64,000 nt of DNA from Gemmatimonadota bacterium (GCA_022822325.1 JAJEBW010000024.1:1-64000), one strand, 5' to 3'; positions 26,888 through 36,581 are shown, counted from the stretch's first letter. The notes: generated by a model not told the origin, from the sequence alone. Translations and numbers: made by a program.

Positions 26888-29800
26888 TCAGTCCTGCCTC
26901 TTCTCCAATTCCCTCCCTTTCCACAGGTAGAACGCCACCGGAAAGATCACCAGCACCACCATCCCCGACGTCACCACCCCACCCATCAGCGGCGCCGCGA
27001 TGCGCTTCATCACATCGGTGCCCGCACCCGCGCTCCACATGATCGGCAGCAGTCCGATCATGTCGGTGGCGATCGTCATCATGATGGGGCGGACGCGCTG
27101 GACCGCACCGCGCCGGATCGCCTGCCTGAGCGCGCCCCGGTCGGTGAGGAGGCCGCGCTCGCGGTAGTCTCCCACGGAGACGTTCAGGTACAGGAGGAAG
27201 ACGATCGCGGTTTCGGCGTAGAGGCCCGCCAGCGCGATGATGCCCACCCAAACCGCGATGCTCAGGTCGTAGCCCAGGACGTGGAGGAACCAGAACGACC
27301 CGGCGACCGCGAAGGGGACGCCCAGTAGCACGAGGCCGGTCTCCGCGACGGAGCGGGTGGTCAGGAAGATGAGGACGAAGATGAGGAGCAGGGTGAGGGG
27401 GATGCCGTACAGCAGCCGCTGCCGCGCGCGCTCCAGGTACTCGTACTGCCCGCTCCAGGCGACCGTGTACCCGGGCGGCAGCGCAACCCCGTCCGCCACT
27501 GCCTCCCGGGCCGCCTCGACGTAGCTGCCCATATCGATGTCGCGGATGTCGATGTAGACCCACGCGTTCGGCTTCGCACCCTCGCTCTTGATGCTAGGCG
27601 GGCCGACCACGTACGCCATGCTCGCCAGCCGCCCCAGCGGCACCTGGTGCCCCTCCGGCGTCGCGACAAGCACCGACCTCAGCGCGGGAAGATCGTCGCG
27701 CAGTTCCCGGCTGTAGCGCAGGTTGACCGGGTAGCGCTCGAGCCCTTCGACCGTGGTCGTCACGTTCATCCCGCCGATCGCGGTCCGGATGACCTCCTGC
27801 ACGTCGCGCACCGTCAGTCCGTGGCGCGCGATCGCGCCCCTGTCAATCGCGAAGTCGAGGTAGTTGCCGCCCATCACCCGGTCGGCGTACACGCTGGCGG
27901 TGCCGGGAACGTCCCGCACGACGGCCTCCACCTCGCGCCCCAGCCGCTCCAGTTCGGCCAGATCCGGCCCCGCGATCTTGATCCCCACCGGCGTGCGGAT
28001 CCCGGTCGAGAGCATGTCGATGCGGCTCCGGATCGGCATCGTCCACGCGTTCGTGAGGCCGGGGATTCGCAACGCCGCGTCCAGCTCCTCGATCAGCCTC
28101 TCCGGCGTCATCCCGGACCGCCATTCGTTGCGAGGCTTGAGCGCGATCGTCGTCTCGATCATCGACAGCGGCGCGGGATCGGTCGCCGAATCCGCCCGTC
28201 CCACCTTCCCGAAGACGTGCCTGACCTCGGGGAAGGTGTGGATGATGCGATCCGTCTGCTGCAGAATCTCGCGCGCCTCGGTAACCGAAACGCCCGGGAG
28301 CGTAGTCGGCATGTAGAGGAGGTCGCCTTCCCAGAGCGGCGGCATGAACTCGGACCCAAGACGCGAGAGCGGCACGACCGTCACCACCAGCCCCGCCACC
28401 GCGACTGCCATCACCCACCGTCGCCGCTTCAGCACGAACCCCAGCAGCGGCCAGTACATCCCGCCCAACAACCGCCCCACCGGCGTCTCCGTCGCGGGCC
28501 GGATTTTCCCCCGCACCCAGTACCCCACCAGCACCGGCACCAGCGTCACCGAGAGGAGCGCAGCCGCCGCCATCGCGTACGTCTTCGTGAAGGCCAGCGG
28601 TTTGAACAGCCGCCCCTCCTGCGCTTCCAGGGTGAAGACCGGCATGAACGACACCGTGATCACCAGCAACGCGAAGAAGAGCGACGGGCCGACTTCCCTG
28701 GCCGCGCGCGCGATTATCTCCCAGTGCGGCCTGCGCTCCCCGTACCGCGCCAGGTGCTTGTGCGCGTTCTCGACCATCACGATCCCCGCGTCGACCATGG
28801 TCCCGATCGCAACGGCGATCCCCCCCAGCGACATGATGTTGAGCGTCAGCCCCTGCAACCGCACCACGATCAGCGCCAGCAGAATCCCGACCGGCAGCGC
28901 GATCACCGCCACCAGCCCGCTCCGCAGATGGAACAGAAAGACCAGGCAGACCAGTCCCACGATCAGCAGTTGCTGCGCAAGGCTCGTGCGAATGCTCCCC
29001 ACGGCCCGGTCGATCAGCGAGGTGCGATCGTACGCGACCTTGATCTCGACCCCTTCCGGCAGCCCCGGCCGGATCTCGTCCAGCCGGGCCCGCACGTCGC
29101 GGATCACGCGCCGCGTATCGGCCCCCGGCCGCACCACGACGATCCCGCCCACCACCTCCCCCTCGCCGTTCCACTCCGCCAGCCCCCGCCGGCTCTCCGG
29201 CCCCAGGCTCACCCGCGCCACGTCCCGCAGCAGGATCGGCGTCCCGTCCGGCCCCACGCCGAGCCCGATCCGCCGAATGTCGTCCACCGACCGGATGTAA
29301 CCGAGCCCCCGGATCATGAACTCCTTCTCGGCGACCTCGATCAGCCCGCCCCCCACGTCGCTGTTGCTCTCCTGGATGGCCGCGCGGATCGCCGAAATCG
29401 GCAGGTCGAAGGCGCGCAGCCGGTTCGGGTCGACCGTCACCTGGTACTGCCGCACGAATCCCCCCACGCTCGCCACCTCGGACACCCCCGGCACCGCAGT
29501 GAGCTCGTACTTCAGGAACCAGTCCTGGATCGAGCGCAGCTCGCCGAGGTCGTGCCGGTCGGAATGGAGCGCGTACATGAAGGCCCAGCCGACTCCGGTT
29601 GCGTCGGGTCCGAGTTCGGGAGTCACGCCTGGCGGCAGTCGGCCGGTGATCGAGTTGAGGTACTCGAGGACGCGGGCGCGGGCCCAATAGAGGTCGGTCC
29701 CGTCCTCGAAGATGACGTAGACGAACGACACCCCGAAGAAGGAATAGCCGCGCACCACCTGCGCGAAGGGCGCCGCCAGCATCTGCGTGGTGAGGGGATA

Positions 29801-29998
29801 GGTGACCTGATCCTCGACGATGCGCGGAGCCTGGCCCGGGTATTCCGTCTGGATGATGACCTGCACGTCGGAGAGGTCGGGGATGGCGTCGATGGGCGTG
29901 CGGGTGAGCGAAAAGACGCCCGCGACCACGATGAATAGCGTGCCGAGGACCACCAGGAGGCGGTTGCCGATCGACCAGTCGATGATGCGTGCGAACAT
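26888..29998 (-). CDS. CusA-type heavy-metal RND efflux pump
   Basis: 1036 residues with 12 membrane helices and two large periplasmic loops. The N-terminus MFARIIDWSIGNRLLVVLGT and the early DAIPDLSDVQVIIQTEYPGQAP are hallmark HME-RND sequences. Helix 4 carries the proton-relay Asp in GTMVDAGIVMVENAHK. A Met-rich segment (TNAWTMPIRSRIDMLSTG) matches the CusA metal pathway. It would drive Cu(I)/Ag(I) from periplasm or cytoplasm to the outer channel. It is the last gene of the C-B-A operon, 12 bp after the adaptor. Confidence 0.92.
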   Translation of the reverse strand: MFARIIDWSIGNRLLVVLGTLFIVVAGVFSLTRTPIDAIPDLSDVQVIIQTEYPGQAPRIVEDQVTYPLTTQMLAAPFAQVVRGYSFFGVSFVYVIFEDGTDLYWARARVLEYLNSITGRLPPGVTPELGPDATGVGWAFMYALHSDRHDLGELRSIQDWFLKYELTAVPGVSEVASVGGFVRQYQVTVDPNRLRAFDLPISAIRAAIQESNSDVGGGLIEVAEKEFMIRGLGYIRSVDDIRRIGLGVGPDGTPILLRDVARVSLGPESRRGLAEWNGEGEVVGGIVVVRPGADTRRVIRDVRARLDEIRPGLPEGVEIKVAYDRTSLIDRAVGSIRTSLAQQLLIVGLVCLVFLFHLRSGLVAVIALPVGILLALIVVRLQGLTLNIMSLGGIAVAIGTMVDAGIVMVENAHKHLARYGERRPHWEIIARAAREVGPSLFFALLVITVSFMPVFTLEAQEGRLFKPLAFTKTYAMAAAALLSVTLVPVLVGYWVRGKIRPATETPVGRLLGGMYWPLLGFVLKRRRWVMAVAVAGLVVTVVPLSRLGSEFMPPLWEGDLLYMPTTLPGVSVTEAREILQQTDRIIHTFPEVRHVFGKVGRADSATDPAPLSMIETTIALKPRNEWRSGMTPERLIEELDAALRIPGLTNAWTMPIRSRIDMLSTGIRTPVGIKIAGPDLAELERLGREVEAVVRDVPGTASVYADRVMGGNYLDFAIDRGAIARHGLTVRDVQEVIRTAIGGMNVTTTVEGLERYPVNLRYSRELRDDLPALRSVLVATPEGHQVPLGRLASMAYVVGPPSIKSEGAKPNAWVYIDIRDIDMGSYVEAAREAVADGVALPPGYTVAWSGQYEYLERARQRLLYGIPLTLLLIFVLIFLTTRSVAETGLVLLGVPFAVAGSFWFLHVLGYDLSIAVWVGIIALAGLYAETAIVFLLYLNVSVGDYRERGLLTDRGALRQAIRRGAVQRVRPIMMTIATDMIGLLPIMWSAGAGTDVMKRIAAPLMGGVVTSGMVVLVIFPVAFYLWKGRELEKRQD

Positions 29999-30010
29999 GG
30001 CGGGGCCCCG

Positions 30011-31417
30011 CTACCGGGTTGAGGACATGGGCGGCTCGTGACGGTGGGCCGCCGCCGCGGAATCCCCGGCCATCGCCGAATCGACCCCCACCGCGCCACC
30101 CGGCAGCTGCGAAATCGCCGCACGCAGATTCGCGTCCGAATCGATCAGGAATTGCGATGAAACCACGACCGTCTCACCCTCGGCGAGCCCCGAAGCGATC
30201 TCCACCATCCCCTCGCTCTCGGTTCCGAGCGCTACCTCGCGCGGCTCGAACACCCCTCCCCCCTTCGCCACGATGACCACCGTGCGCGTGCCGCTGTGCA
30301 GCACAGCCTCGGCGGGCGCCATCACCACATCGGCCGCCCCGCTCGTGCGCACGGCCACGTTCACATACATCATCGGACGCAGCAGCAAGTCCGGATTGGC
30401 GACCTCGACGAATGCGGTCAAGGTCCTCGTCTGCGGATTCACGGCGGGACGGAAGAACAGAATGCGTCCACGCCATTCGCGTCCCGGAAACGCGTTCGCC
30501 TCGATCGCGACGGCCTGCCCTTCGCGCACGTGGCGCAGATCGTCCTCGTAGAACTCGGTCTCGGCCCAGAGGGTGGAGTGGTCGGCGATCTTGAGCACCG
30601 TCATCCCGGGACTGAGCTTCATCCCCTCCATCGAGTCGCCCATCTTGTCAACGATGAACCCCGTAGCGGACGCGAAAACCGTTACCGTTCGCGTAACGTT
30701 GTCCGACTCGGCGAGCACGTCGATCTGCTCCTCGGTCATGTCCCAGTAGAGGAGCCGCTCCCGCGCCGCCTCGAGGAGCGACTGCGCCCGCTCGATCGCC
30801 GCCGGGTACGCACCGCCGTCGCGCAGCCGCCCCACGTACTCCATCGCGCCCAGGAATTCGCGCTGCGTGGTGACCAGCTGCGGGCTGTAGATCTCGAAGA
30901 GCACGTCGCCCCGCGCGACCGTCTCGCCGACGTTGTTGACGCTGGCCCGCTCGATCCATCCCTCGTACTTGGTCTGCACCGAGACGACCCGTTCCTCGTT
31001 GTGCGCCAGGATCCCGACGGTGCGGATGGAGACGGGAAGGGTGCCGCGGTGCACCATTGCCGTGCGCACCGCGAAGTTCTGCAGGAAGGCCTGGCTGACC
31101 CTGATGCCGCCCTCGAGGGGGGCGGCGGCCTCGTCAGCGTAGACCGGTACGAGGTCCATCCCCATGGGGGACTTGCCCGGGCGGTCGGAGGTGTAGTTGG
31201 GGTCCATCGGGGCGCGCCAATGGAGGATTTCGCGCTCGCTCGCCGCGTCGCCCGCCGCCGGATCCGCCTGGCCGGGCATGGCCATCCCCGCATGGGCGCC
31301 GTCTCCGGCCATTCCATCGCCCGACCGGTCCCGCACCAGCCACGCCGTCCCCCCCGCACCGACCACAATCCCGGTCGCCACAAGAAGCACCTTGTGCACG
31401 TTCTTCGTCCCGTTCAT
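30011..31417 (-). CDS. CusB-type RND periplasmic adaptor with heavy-metal-binding domain
   Basis: 468 residues. An N-terminal anchor (VLLVATGIVVGAGGTAWLV) is followed by a His/Met-rich stretch and then the heavy-metal-binding domain MDPNYTSDRPGKSPMGMDLVP, the usual CusB YHS-like box. The membrane-fusion core follows with barrel-sandwich (YEGWIERASVNNVGETV) and hairpin segments. It joins CusA to the outer channel and hands over metal through Met residues. Its ATG overlaps the stop of the channel gene (31414-31417, ATGA). Confidence 0.9.
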   Translation of the reverse strand: MNGTKNVHKVLLVATGIVVGAGGTAWLVRDRSGDGMAGDGAHAGMAMPGQADPAAGDAASEREILHWRAPMDPNYTSDRPGKSPMGMDLVPVYADEAAAPLEGGIRVSQAFLQNFAVRTAMVHRGTLPVSIRTVGILAHNEERVVSVQTKYEGWIERASVNNVGETVARGDVLFEIYSPQLVTTQREFLGAMEYVGRLRDGGAYPAAIERAQSLLEAARERLLYWDMTEEQIDVLAESDNVTRTVTVFASATGFIVDKMGDSMEGMKLSPGMTVLKIADHSTLWAETEFYEDDLRHVREGQAVAIEANAFPGREWRGRILFFRPAVNPQTRTLTAFVEVANPDLLLRPMMYVNVAVRTSGAADVVMAPAEAVLHSGTRTVVIVAKGGGVFEPREVALGTESEGMVEIASGLAEGETVVVSSQFLIDSDANLRAAISQLPGGAVGVDSAMAGDSAAAAHRHEPPMSSTR

Positions 31418-32736
31418 GATCCTTCCTCCTCCGGAAAAGCCGAGCCGATCGCCCGTTCCATCTCCGCCAGCGCCTTCATGTAGTCGGCCCGCAACCGCGC
31501 CAGCCCAAGGCGCACATCGAGCAGCACCTCTTCGCTGTCCAGCAGCTCCAGCACCCCGGTCACCCCGCCCGAATACGCCTCCTCGGTCGCGTGCAGCGCC
31601 TGTTCCGCCTGTGGGAGCAGGGCGCGCTCGAAGAGGGCCAGCTGCCCTTCGATCGTCGTGATGCGAAGCGCTGTCGACCGAACGGCCAGCCCCACCCCGC
31701 TGACCACGTCCCGGTACGCTTCCTCCGCGGCGGAGAGTCGCGAGGCTGCTTCCCGGACCCCCGCGTCGTAGCTGCCCCTGAAGACGGGGATGCTGGCTCC
31801 GAGCGTGAGGCTGTACGTATCCCGCCCGTTGTCCGGCGGCGGATTCGCCAGGCCCGGGTCGTCGCGGCGGCCCAGCACGTTGCCCCAGGCGACACCGACG
31901 GTGAATTCGGGCCGGTACCGCCGCCGTGCCAGGCTCACCCCGTGCTCGTCGCGCTGAATCCTCATCCGCGCCGATCGCACCTCGGGCCGCTCGCCGATCC
32001 CCATCGCCCGCAGCCGGTTGCCGTCCAGCGACACCGCAGGCCGCGCCACGATCGACACTGGCGGCACCCGCGTTTCCACCGGCCGGTCCGCCAGCACGTT
32101 CAGCACGGCCTCGAAGTCCGCGCGCTGCCGCAGCAGTTCCTGGCGGCGGTTCAGAACCCGCGTGACCTCGGCCTGGAGCTTGACGACCTCCTGCTGCTGC
32201 CCGAAGCCCTGCGAGTAACGGGCCCGGGCCAGTGCTTCGTAGTGGAGGAGGAGCTGCTCTTCCTCGCCAGTGATCCGGAGCGCCTCATCGAGGTAGGCGA
32301 GGTCGTAGTAGGCCAGCTTGACCTGACGGACGACTTCGGCCCGTTGTTCGCGGTACGACTCGCTCTGCAGCGCCGACCCGGCCGCCGCGATCGACCGGCG
32401 ATCCGACAGCGTCCCCGGCCACGGCAGGGTCTGGCTGACCGAAATGCTCGAAAGCTGGGGACCGACACGCGTCTGGGGCCCGATGACGTGCTGGGTGAAC
32501 GACAGCGACGGATCCGGCAGGGTCGCGGCCTGCTCGACGCGCGACTCGGCCGTGCGGTTCTCCAGGAACGCGGCGCGAATGCGCGGGTTGCCCTCGAGTG
32601 CTTCGCGGATGAGCGCGGCCAGGGCCGGGTCGCCATGGGTCGCATGGGACGGCGACTGCGCCTCCGCACGCGGTGCAATGATGTATGCCGATACGGCGAT
32701 CGCGGATGCGACCGCCATGGTTCGCAGGTTTGACAT
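31414..32736 (-). CDS. TolC/CusC-type outer membrane efflux channel
   Basis: 440 residues with a signal peptide (VASAIAVSAYIIAPRAEAQ). It has the TolC internal duplication: long helical segments such as TLPDPSLSFTQHVIGPQTR and the paired IPVFRGSYDAGVREAASRL and LELLDSEEVLLDVRLGLAR. It forms the trimeric outlet for CusAB. First gene of the three-gene core; a small secreted protein gene ends at 32845, 108 bp upstream, in the same direction. Confidence 0.88.
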   Translation of the reverse strand: MSNLRTMAVASAIAVSAYIIAPRAEAQSPSHATHGDPALAALIREALEGNPRIRAAFLENRTAESRVEQAATLPDPSLSFTQHVIGPQTRVGPQLSSISVSQTLPWPGTLSDRRSIAAAGSALQSESYREQRAEVVRQVKLAYYDLAYLDEALRITGEEEQLLLHYEALARARYSQGFGQQQEVVKLQAEVTRVLNRRQELLRQRADFEAVLNVLADRPVETRVPPVSIVARPAVSLDGNRLRAMGIGERPEVRSARMRIQRDEHGVSLARRRYRPEFTVGVAWGNVLGRRDDPGLANPPPDNGRDTYSLTLGASIPVFRGSYDAGVREAASRLSAAEEAYRDVVSGVGLAVRSTALRITTIEGQLALFERALLPQAEQALHATEEAYSGGVTGVLELLDSEEVLLDVRLGLARLRADYMKALAEMERAIGSAFPEEEGS

Positions 32737-32844
32737 GGTGTCCTCGCCATGGATGGGTCACTAACGGAGCGACCGTCTCCGGGTGGAGGGGTCGGCTCGG
32801 GTGACCTTCAGGTGTGGTATGCGCCCCGGGCGGGACGCGGCGGA

Positions 32845-33213
32845 TCACACCGTGTGGCGAGGAGGGGGTGTCTCGACTGCCAGGTCGGCAGCGACGGGGA
32901 TGGGTGGGGCGGGGGCGGCAGCCGCAACGAAAACCGAGGGAATGCGAACCAGGACGGCCGGGCGGACATGCCGTGCCGAAACGACGGTGCAGGCCATGAC
33001 CATCGGGCAACTGTGGTCGGCATGGTCGGCGGGGGGGGTCGCAGGTGGGTGAAGCGCGGTGGAGTTGGCCGTATGGAGGTGGGTGGCGGTGGCCGAAGCG
33101 TGGGCGCGACCCGTGGCCGTCGTGAGCGATCTCGCTCCCATGTCACAGCGCAGGTCGGCCAGATGGGACCACGAAAGGACCAGGAGGGCGAAGATCGCTG
33201 TGAAACGGCTCAT
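32845..33213 (-). CDS. Small secreted His/Cys/Met protein upstream of the Cus operon
   Basis: 122 residues from ATG 33213 with a signal peptide (RFTAIFALLVLSWSHLADL). The mature part has scattered His (ATHLHTANSTALH, ADHADHS) followed by CPMVMACTV, a Cys/Met cluster suited to Cu(I). The tail is Pro/Ala-rich and ends DLAVETPPPRH. Similar small ORFs precede metal-efflux operons in related genomes as far as I recall, but I cannot confirm a family. Possible role: periplasmic copper chaperone or buffer. The start codon overlaps the opposite-strand ATG at 33212 through CATG, so one of the two starts is probably different. Confidence 0.55.
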   Translation of the reverse strand: MSRFTAIFALLVLSWSHLADLRCDMGARSLTTATGRAHASATATHLHTANSTALHPPATPPADHADHSCPMVMACTVVSARHVRPAVLVRIPSVFVAAAAPAPPIPVAADLAVETPPPRHTV

Positions 33214-33646
33214 GGGTAAAGGTGGGTCGAGAACGGTTCGCCCGTCAACTCGAAAGGTGGCGGGCACCGGCGGCGAGGAGGAGGCGGCGGCTACGCTGGT
33301 CTCGCTCAGGGAGCGCGGCTTCCTGGTTCCACAGGGCAGGGGCAGAGGTAGGAAATACGGATTGGCGCGCCGCTACTCAGGGCGTTGCTCAGGGCTTGTA
33401 GATCGGACCAGCGTCGATGGAGACATCTGGCTCGATGAGGAATCCGTCAGACTTCGACTGCTCGCGGTTCTGCCGGAACGCGGCCGGCTGACCAACGCCG
33501 AGATCCGGCGCCTGTCGGGCTACTCCAGGACGCAGGTCCTGAAGCTGATGCGCTCGCTACGCCGGGAGGGCCTGGTCGAGGTCAGAGGGCGCGGCCGGGG
33601 TGCCCACTACGTGCCTGCATCGGGGCACGGTCGGCGCCTGGAATAG
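33212..33646 (+). CDS. Winged-helix protein fragment
   Basis: 144 residues if read from ATG 33212. The first 15-20 residues look random. Residues about 25-55 (TLVSLRERGFLVPQGRGRG) match the end of a winged helix. Residues about 75-140 form a full second one: LLAVLPERGRLTNAEIRRLSG, then YSRTQVLKLMRSLRREGLVEV and RGRGRGAHYV. Tandem winged helices of this type are usual at the C-terminus of AlbA_2/Schlafen-type ATP-binding regulators, whose N-terminal part is absent. It is therefore probably the tail of a broken gene. It overlaps the next pseudogene's dead 3' end. Confidence 0.45.
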   Translation: MGKGGSRTVRPSTRKVAGTGGEEEAAATLVSLRERGFLVPQGRGRGRKYGLARRYSGRCSGLVDRTSVDGDIWLDEESVRLRLLAVLPERGRLTNAEIRRLSGYSRTQVLKLMRSLRREGLVEVRGRGRGAHYVPASGHGRRLE

Positions 33647-33681
33647 ACGGCTGTTCAGCCCGGCCTCGATCATGACATCCA

Positions 33682-34001
33682 TCAGGTCGTGGTGGGATGC
33701 GGCCCGCCGGCGATGACGGGAACCCCCGCGCGGTTGCAGCGCTCAACGACCTGCTCGAGCGAGGGCGCTGCGGAATCATTGTCGACGTGAAGGCCAGGTC
33801 CGCCCACTCCAGGTCGTCGTCTTCGAGTGGGGTCACGTTGAGGTCGACCACGCGCAGGTTGTACCGGGACGGGAACATCGCGGCGACGGTGAGCAGGCCG
33901 AGAGGAGGGAACACCGCCTTGATGCCCTGGAGGTCAAGAGCGTAGTTGTTGCCCCAGTAGGTGGGAGGCTGTTTCGGGTAGACGAGGAGGGCGTTCGACA
34001 T
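33682..34001 (-). pseudogene. Frameshifted N-terminus of a B12-binding radical SAM protein
   Basis: From ATG 34001 the frame reads NALLVYPKQPPTYWGNNYAL, then FPPLGLLTVAAMFP and NLRVVDLNVTPL, the standard start of a cobalamin-binding radical SAM protein. It stays good to LAFTSTMI near 33776. The expected continuation (PSLEQVVERCNRAGVPVIAGGPHPTTT) appears in another frame down to a stop at 33682. The cluster-binding CxxxCxxC domain is missing entirely. This is a truncated and frameshifted relic. Confidence 0.7.
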
Positions 34002-34022
34002 GGTCTACGAGCAGTCCACGGG

Positions 34023-36581
34023 CTATAGCATCGAGGCTCTCCGGTCGCCCTCCGCGAGAAACTTCCGGTACCGGGCAAAGGCCGCGTCGATCGTCTCGCG
34101 CGCCAGCCCGTAGTCCGCGATCTCGTAGCTGTGTCGCGTTTCGGTTCGCCGACGCGCCCGCTGCTCGTCCAGCCATTCATTCATGGCACGCACCGCCTCC
34201 GGCTCCAGCTCCCAGCCGCGGCGCTCGTAGATATGGGCCACGACCGCCATCGGATCCTCCACCAGGTCGTAATAGCTGACGTCGATCCAGCGATCTTCAA
34301 GCTCCGGGCGCGATTCGCGGAAGGCGACGGCGCGGTCCAGCATTCGGCTCATCTCGCGCAGTTGCTCCCGGCCAAGCACATCCCGTGGGCGCGGCTCGCT
34401 GATGTTGGAGCGAATCCGTTCCACGAGGCTGCACCACGATCCCATGAATTGAACCGGCTCGCGGTGCGTCTGAATGAAGAGAGCGTCCGGGTAGGCGCGG
34501 GTCAGCGCCTCGAGCTCCCGCAGGTGCGTCGGCATCTTGAAGAGCCATTGGCCGTTCGCGCCGGGGTGGCGCTCCCTGCGCTGGTACGTGTAGTGCTGCA
34601 TGACGCGACGGTGGTGCCGGTAGGCTTCGCGCGAACCCTTTGCATCCAGCCAGCGATTGTACGCGGGAATGTGGTACCTCGTGGCGAACATCCAGGCCCG
34701 GAAGGACAGTCGCAGGATCGGGATGTCCTCTTCGGGTTCGTCGATGTCGATGTGGTGGATTCCGGCAAAGGAATCGATGATGCCGGAGGCTTCGAACACA
34801 TCGGTTGCAAGCGCCCGGCGGGGGTCGTTGGGCGTTCCGGCAAGTCGCGCATAGTCGCCGCCCGGGATCACCGGTTCAACGTATTCGTAGGCCCGCAGCG
34901 CCCAGAACCGCGGATCGCGCGCCATCAGACGGTGCAGATAGGTTGTGCCGGTCCGGTTGATGCCGACGATGAAGACGGGCCGGGCGATCGTCTGTCTTCC
35001 GATTTCGGGGCAACGCTCGCGTTCGGCGGCCAGCTCCGCATTGTTGCGCAACATGCGGCACATGTCGAAGGCGACGTGGCCAATTCGCGTGTCGAGGAGG
35101 CCCGCCTCCGGCGACCTGATTGCCTGGACGAGCCGGGTCATTCCTTCCAGCATCCAGTCCGGGTAGGTGGAAGCGAAGGACAATCCGCGATCGCTTGCAT
35201 AACGCCTCGCCTGCTTGAGCAGGTGTTCGACCTTCAGGCGGCGTTTGGGAAGCGGGTGGGGCCATTCGTCCCGGTGTTTCCGTATCCATCGGTTGTAGCG
35301 GACGTACCGCGTGAGGGGGCCGGGCCAATCGATGGAGCCGAAGAAGTCGTCGCGAATCGCCCGGTCGCCGATCGGCAGGGAAGTCGCCGAGTCGCGGCCC
35401 CGCAGCCAATAGGGAGCGAAGTGGTCGAGCAGAGCCCAGTATCTGGCGAGCGGAGAGGCGTCGCCCCGTGCCTGGCAGGCGCGCTTGAATACCTGGTAGG
35501 AGACTTCCGGGTAGTCCAGGCCGAGCTCCTCGATCCGCAGGGTGCGGTAGGAGGGCGTGGGGTTGAAGCAGTTGTAGATCGTGAAGCGGCGCTCGGGATT
35601 CAGCGAAATGCCGGCGCAGATCCGGCTCAGCGTGTCGACCGGATCGACGTTGGATTGCAGCGTGAAGCCGCGGGGAATCATCCCCGTGTCCACCACCGCC
35701 GCGAAGAGCCGCTGGATGATGTTGGTCGGTTGCGTGTACCCGGTCGACGCCATGCTGGTCTGCGCCAGACGGAAGATTGCCGCGGGCAGGCTGGCGGCAT
35801 GCGCAAAGAGGATCGCCTGTTCAGCGACAAGTTTGCTCCACGGATAGCCAAGGAGTCCCAGGGGGAAGGTCCGCTTCATCCTTGCCAGATCCGGCTGCAT
35901 CTGGTCGTCGATGCGGCAATCCGCGTATTCGCGCGCAAATGAGCAGAAGTACTCGGGGAATATCCCCAGGGTCGAGGCGTGAAACAGGTGCTTGAAGCGG
36001 GTGCGCAGGCAAAGCTCCAGCACATTGCGGATGCCGAAGGCGTTGACCCGGCGAATGCCGGCGTAGGAGGCCGAGAGACTCAGTGAGGCGGCGAAGTGGT
36101 GGACGGCGTCGATCTTTGCGCACAGGGAGCGGAAGCGGGAATCCGAAAGGCCGAAGCGCGGTTCGGCGATGTCTCCGGGGTGCACGCGAATGCGGGACGC
36201 GAAGTTGTCGTTCCAGATCTCGGCGTGTTGCATACTGGCGCGCAGCCGCTCCAGGCCCTCCTCCGGCGCCGTGCCCCGCACGATGCAGTGAATGGTCAGG
36301 GTCGGGGCCTCGGTGAGCAGGTCGCGCAGCAGAAACCGTCCGACGAAGCCGGTTGCGCCGGTGACGAGGAGATGGCGGAAGTCGGCGGGGGGGACGGGGG
36401 GAGCGGGGGGCGCACCGGTGACCGCATCGCGAACGAAGGCGCGCAAGGTGGCGAGATCGCGCTGGCAGTGCGGGGGCAGCGTTCCCTTCAGTGGGGGGGG
36501 GGGGCGGTGCGGGTCGGCCGGGTCGCGGTCGGGGTCACTGGCCCGCCGCCGTCGTGATTCCGGTTTCTGCGCCGGGTGCAT
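34023..36581 (-). CDS. Thioester reductase-sulfotransferase fusion
   Basis: 852 residues. Residues about 65-400 are an NAD(P)-dependent thioester reductase: LLVTGATGFVGRFLLRDLL (NADPH loop), FHASTLGIF for the catalytic Ser/Thr, and YPWSK with Tyr246 and Lys250. Residues about 530-850 are a sulfotransferase (Sulfotransfer_3): VFIVGINRTGTTYLHRLM is the 5'-phosphosulfate loop and TQ/THREPVQFMGSW the 3'-phosphate site. The order suggests reductive release of a PKS-bound acyl chain to an aldehyde or alcohol, then O-sulfation with PAPS. It overlaps the PKS stop by 47 bp. A 12-C tract at 36493-36504 encodes Pro27-30. The first 45 residues are low-complexity, so the true start is uncertain. Confidence 0.85.
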   Translation of the reverse strand: MHPAQKPESRRRRASDPDRDPADPHRPPPPLKGTLPPHCQRDLATLRAFVRDAVTGAPPAPPVPPADFRHLLVTGATGFVGRFLLRDLLTEAPTLTIHCIVRGTAPEEGLERLRASMQHAEIWNDNFASRIRVHPGDIAEPRFGLSDSRFRSLCAKIDAVHHFAASLSLSASYAGIRRVNAFGIRNVLELCLRTRFKHLFHASTLGIFPEYFCSFAREYADCRIDDQMQPDLARMKRTFPLGLLGYPWSKLVAEQAILFAHAASLPAAIFRLAQTSMASTGYTQPTNIIQRLFAAVVDTGMIPRGFTLQSNVDPVDTLSRICAGISLNPERRFTIYNCFNPTPSYRTLRIEELGLDYPEVSYQVFKRACQARGDASPLARYWALLDHFAPYWLRGRDSATSLPIGDRAIRDDFFGSIDWPGPLTRYVRYNRWIRKHRDEWPHPLPKRRLKVEHLLKQARRYASDRGLSFASTYPDWMLEGMTRLVQAIRSPEAGLLDTRIGHVAFDMCRMLRNNAELAAERERCPEIGRQTIARPVFIVGINRTGTTYLHRLMARDPRFWALRAYEYVEPVIPGGDYARLAGTPNDPRRALATDVFEASGIIDSFAGIHHIDIDEPEEDIPILRLSFRAWMFATRYHIPAYNRWLDAKGSREAYRHHRRVMQHYTYQRRERHPGANGQWLFKMPTHLRELEALTRAYPDALFIQTHREPVQFMGSWCSLVERIRSNISEPRPRDVLGREQLREMSRMLDRAVAFRESRPELEDRWIDVSYYDLVEDPMAVVAHIYERRGWELEPEAVRAMNEWLDEQRARRRTETRHSYEIADYGLARETIDAAFARYRKFLAEGDRRASML
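36493..36504. repeat. 12-bp homopolymer (C on the coding strand) inside the reductase-sulfotransferase gene
   Basis: Twelve Gs on the plus strand, read as Cs near codons 26-30 of the minus-strand gene. Tracts of this length are prone to slippage, and a change of one base would put translation from 36581 out of frame. It may be a phase-variation site or a sequencing weak spot. Confidence 0.7.
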
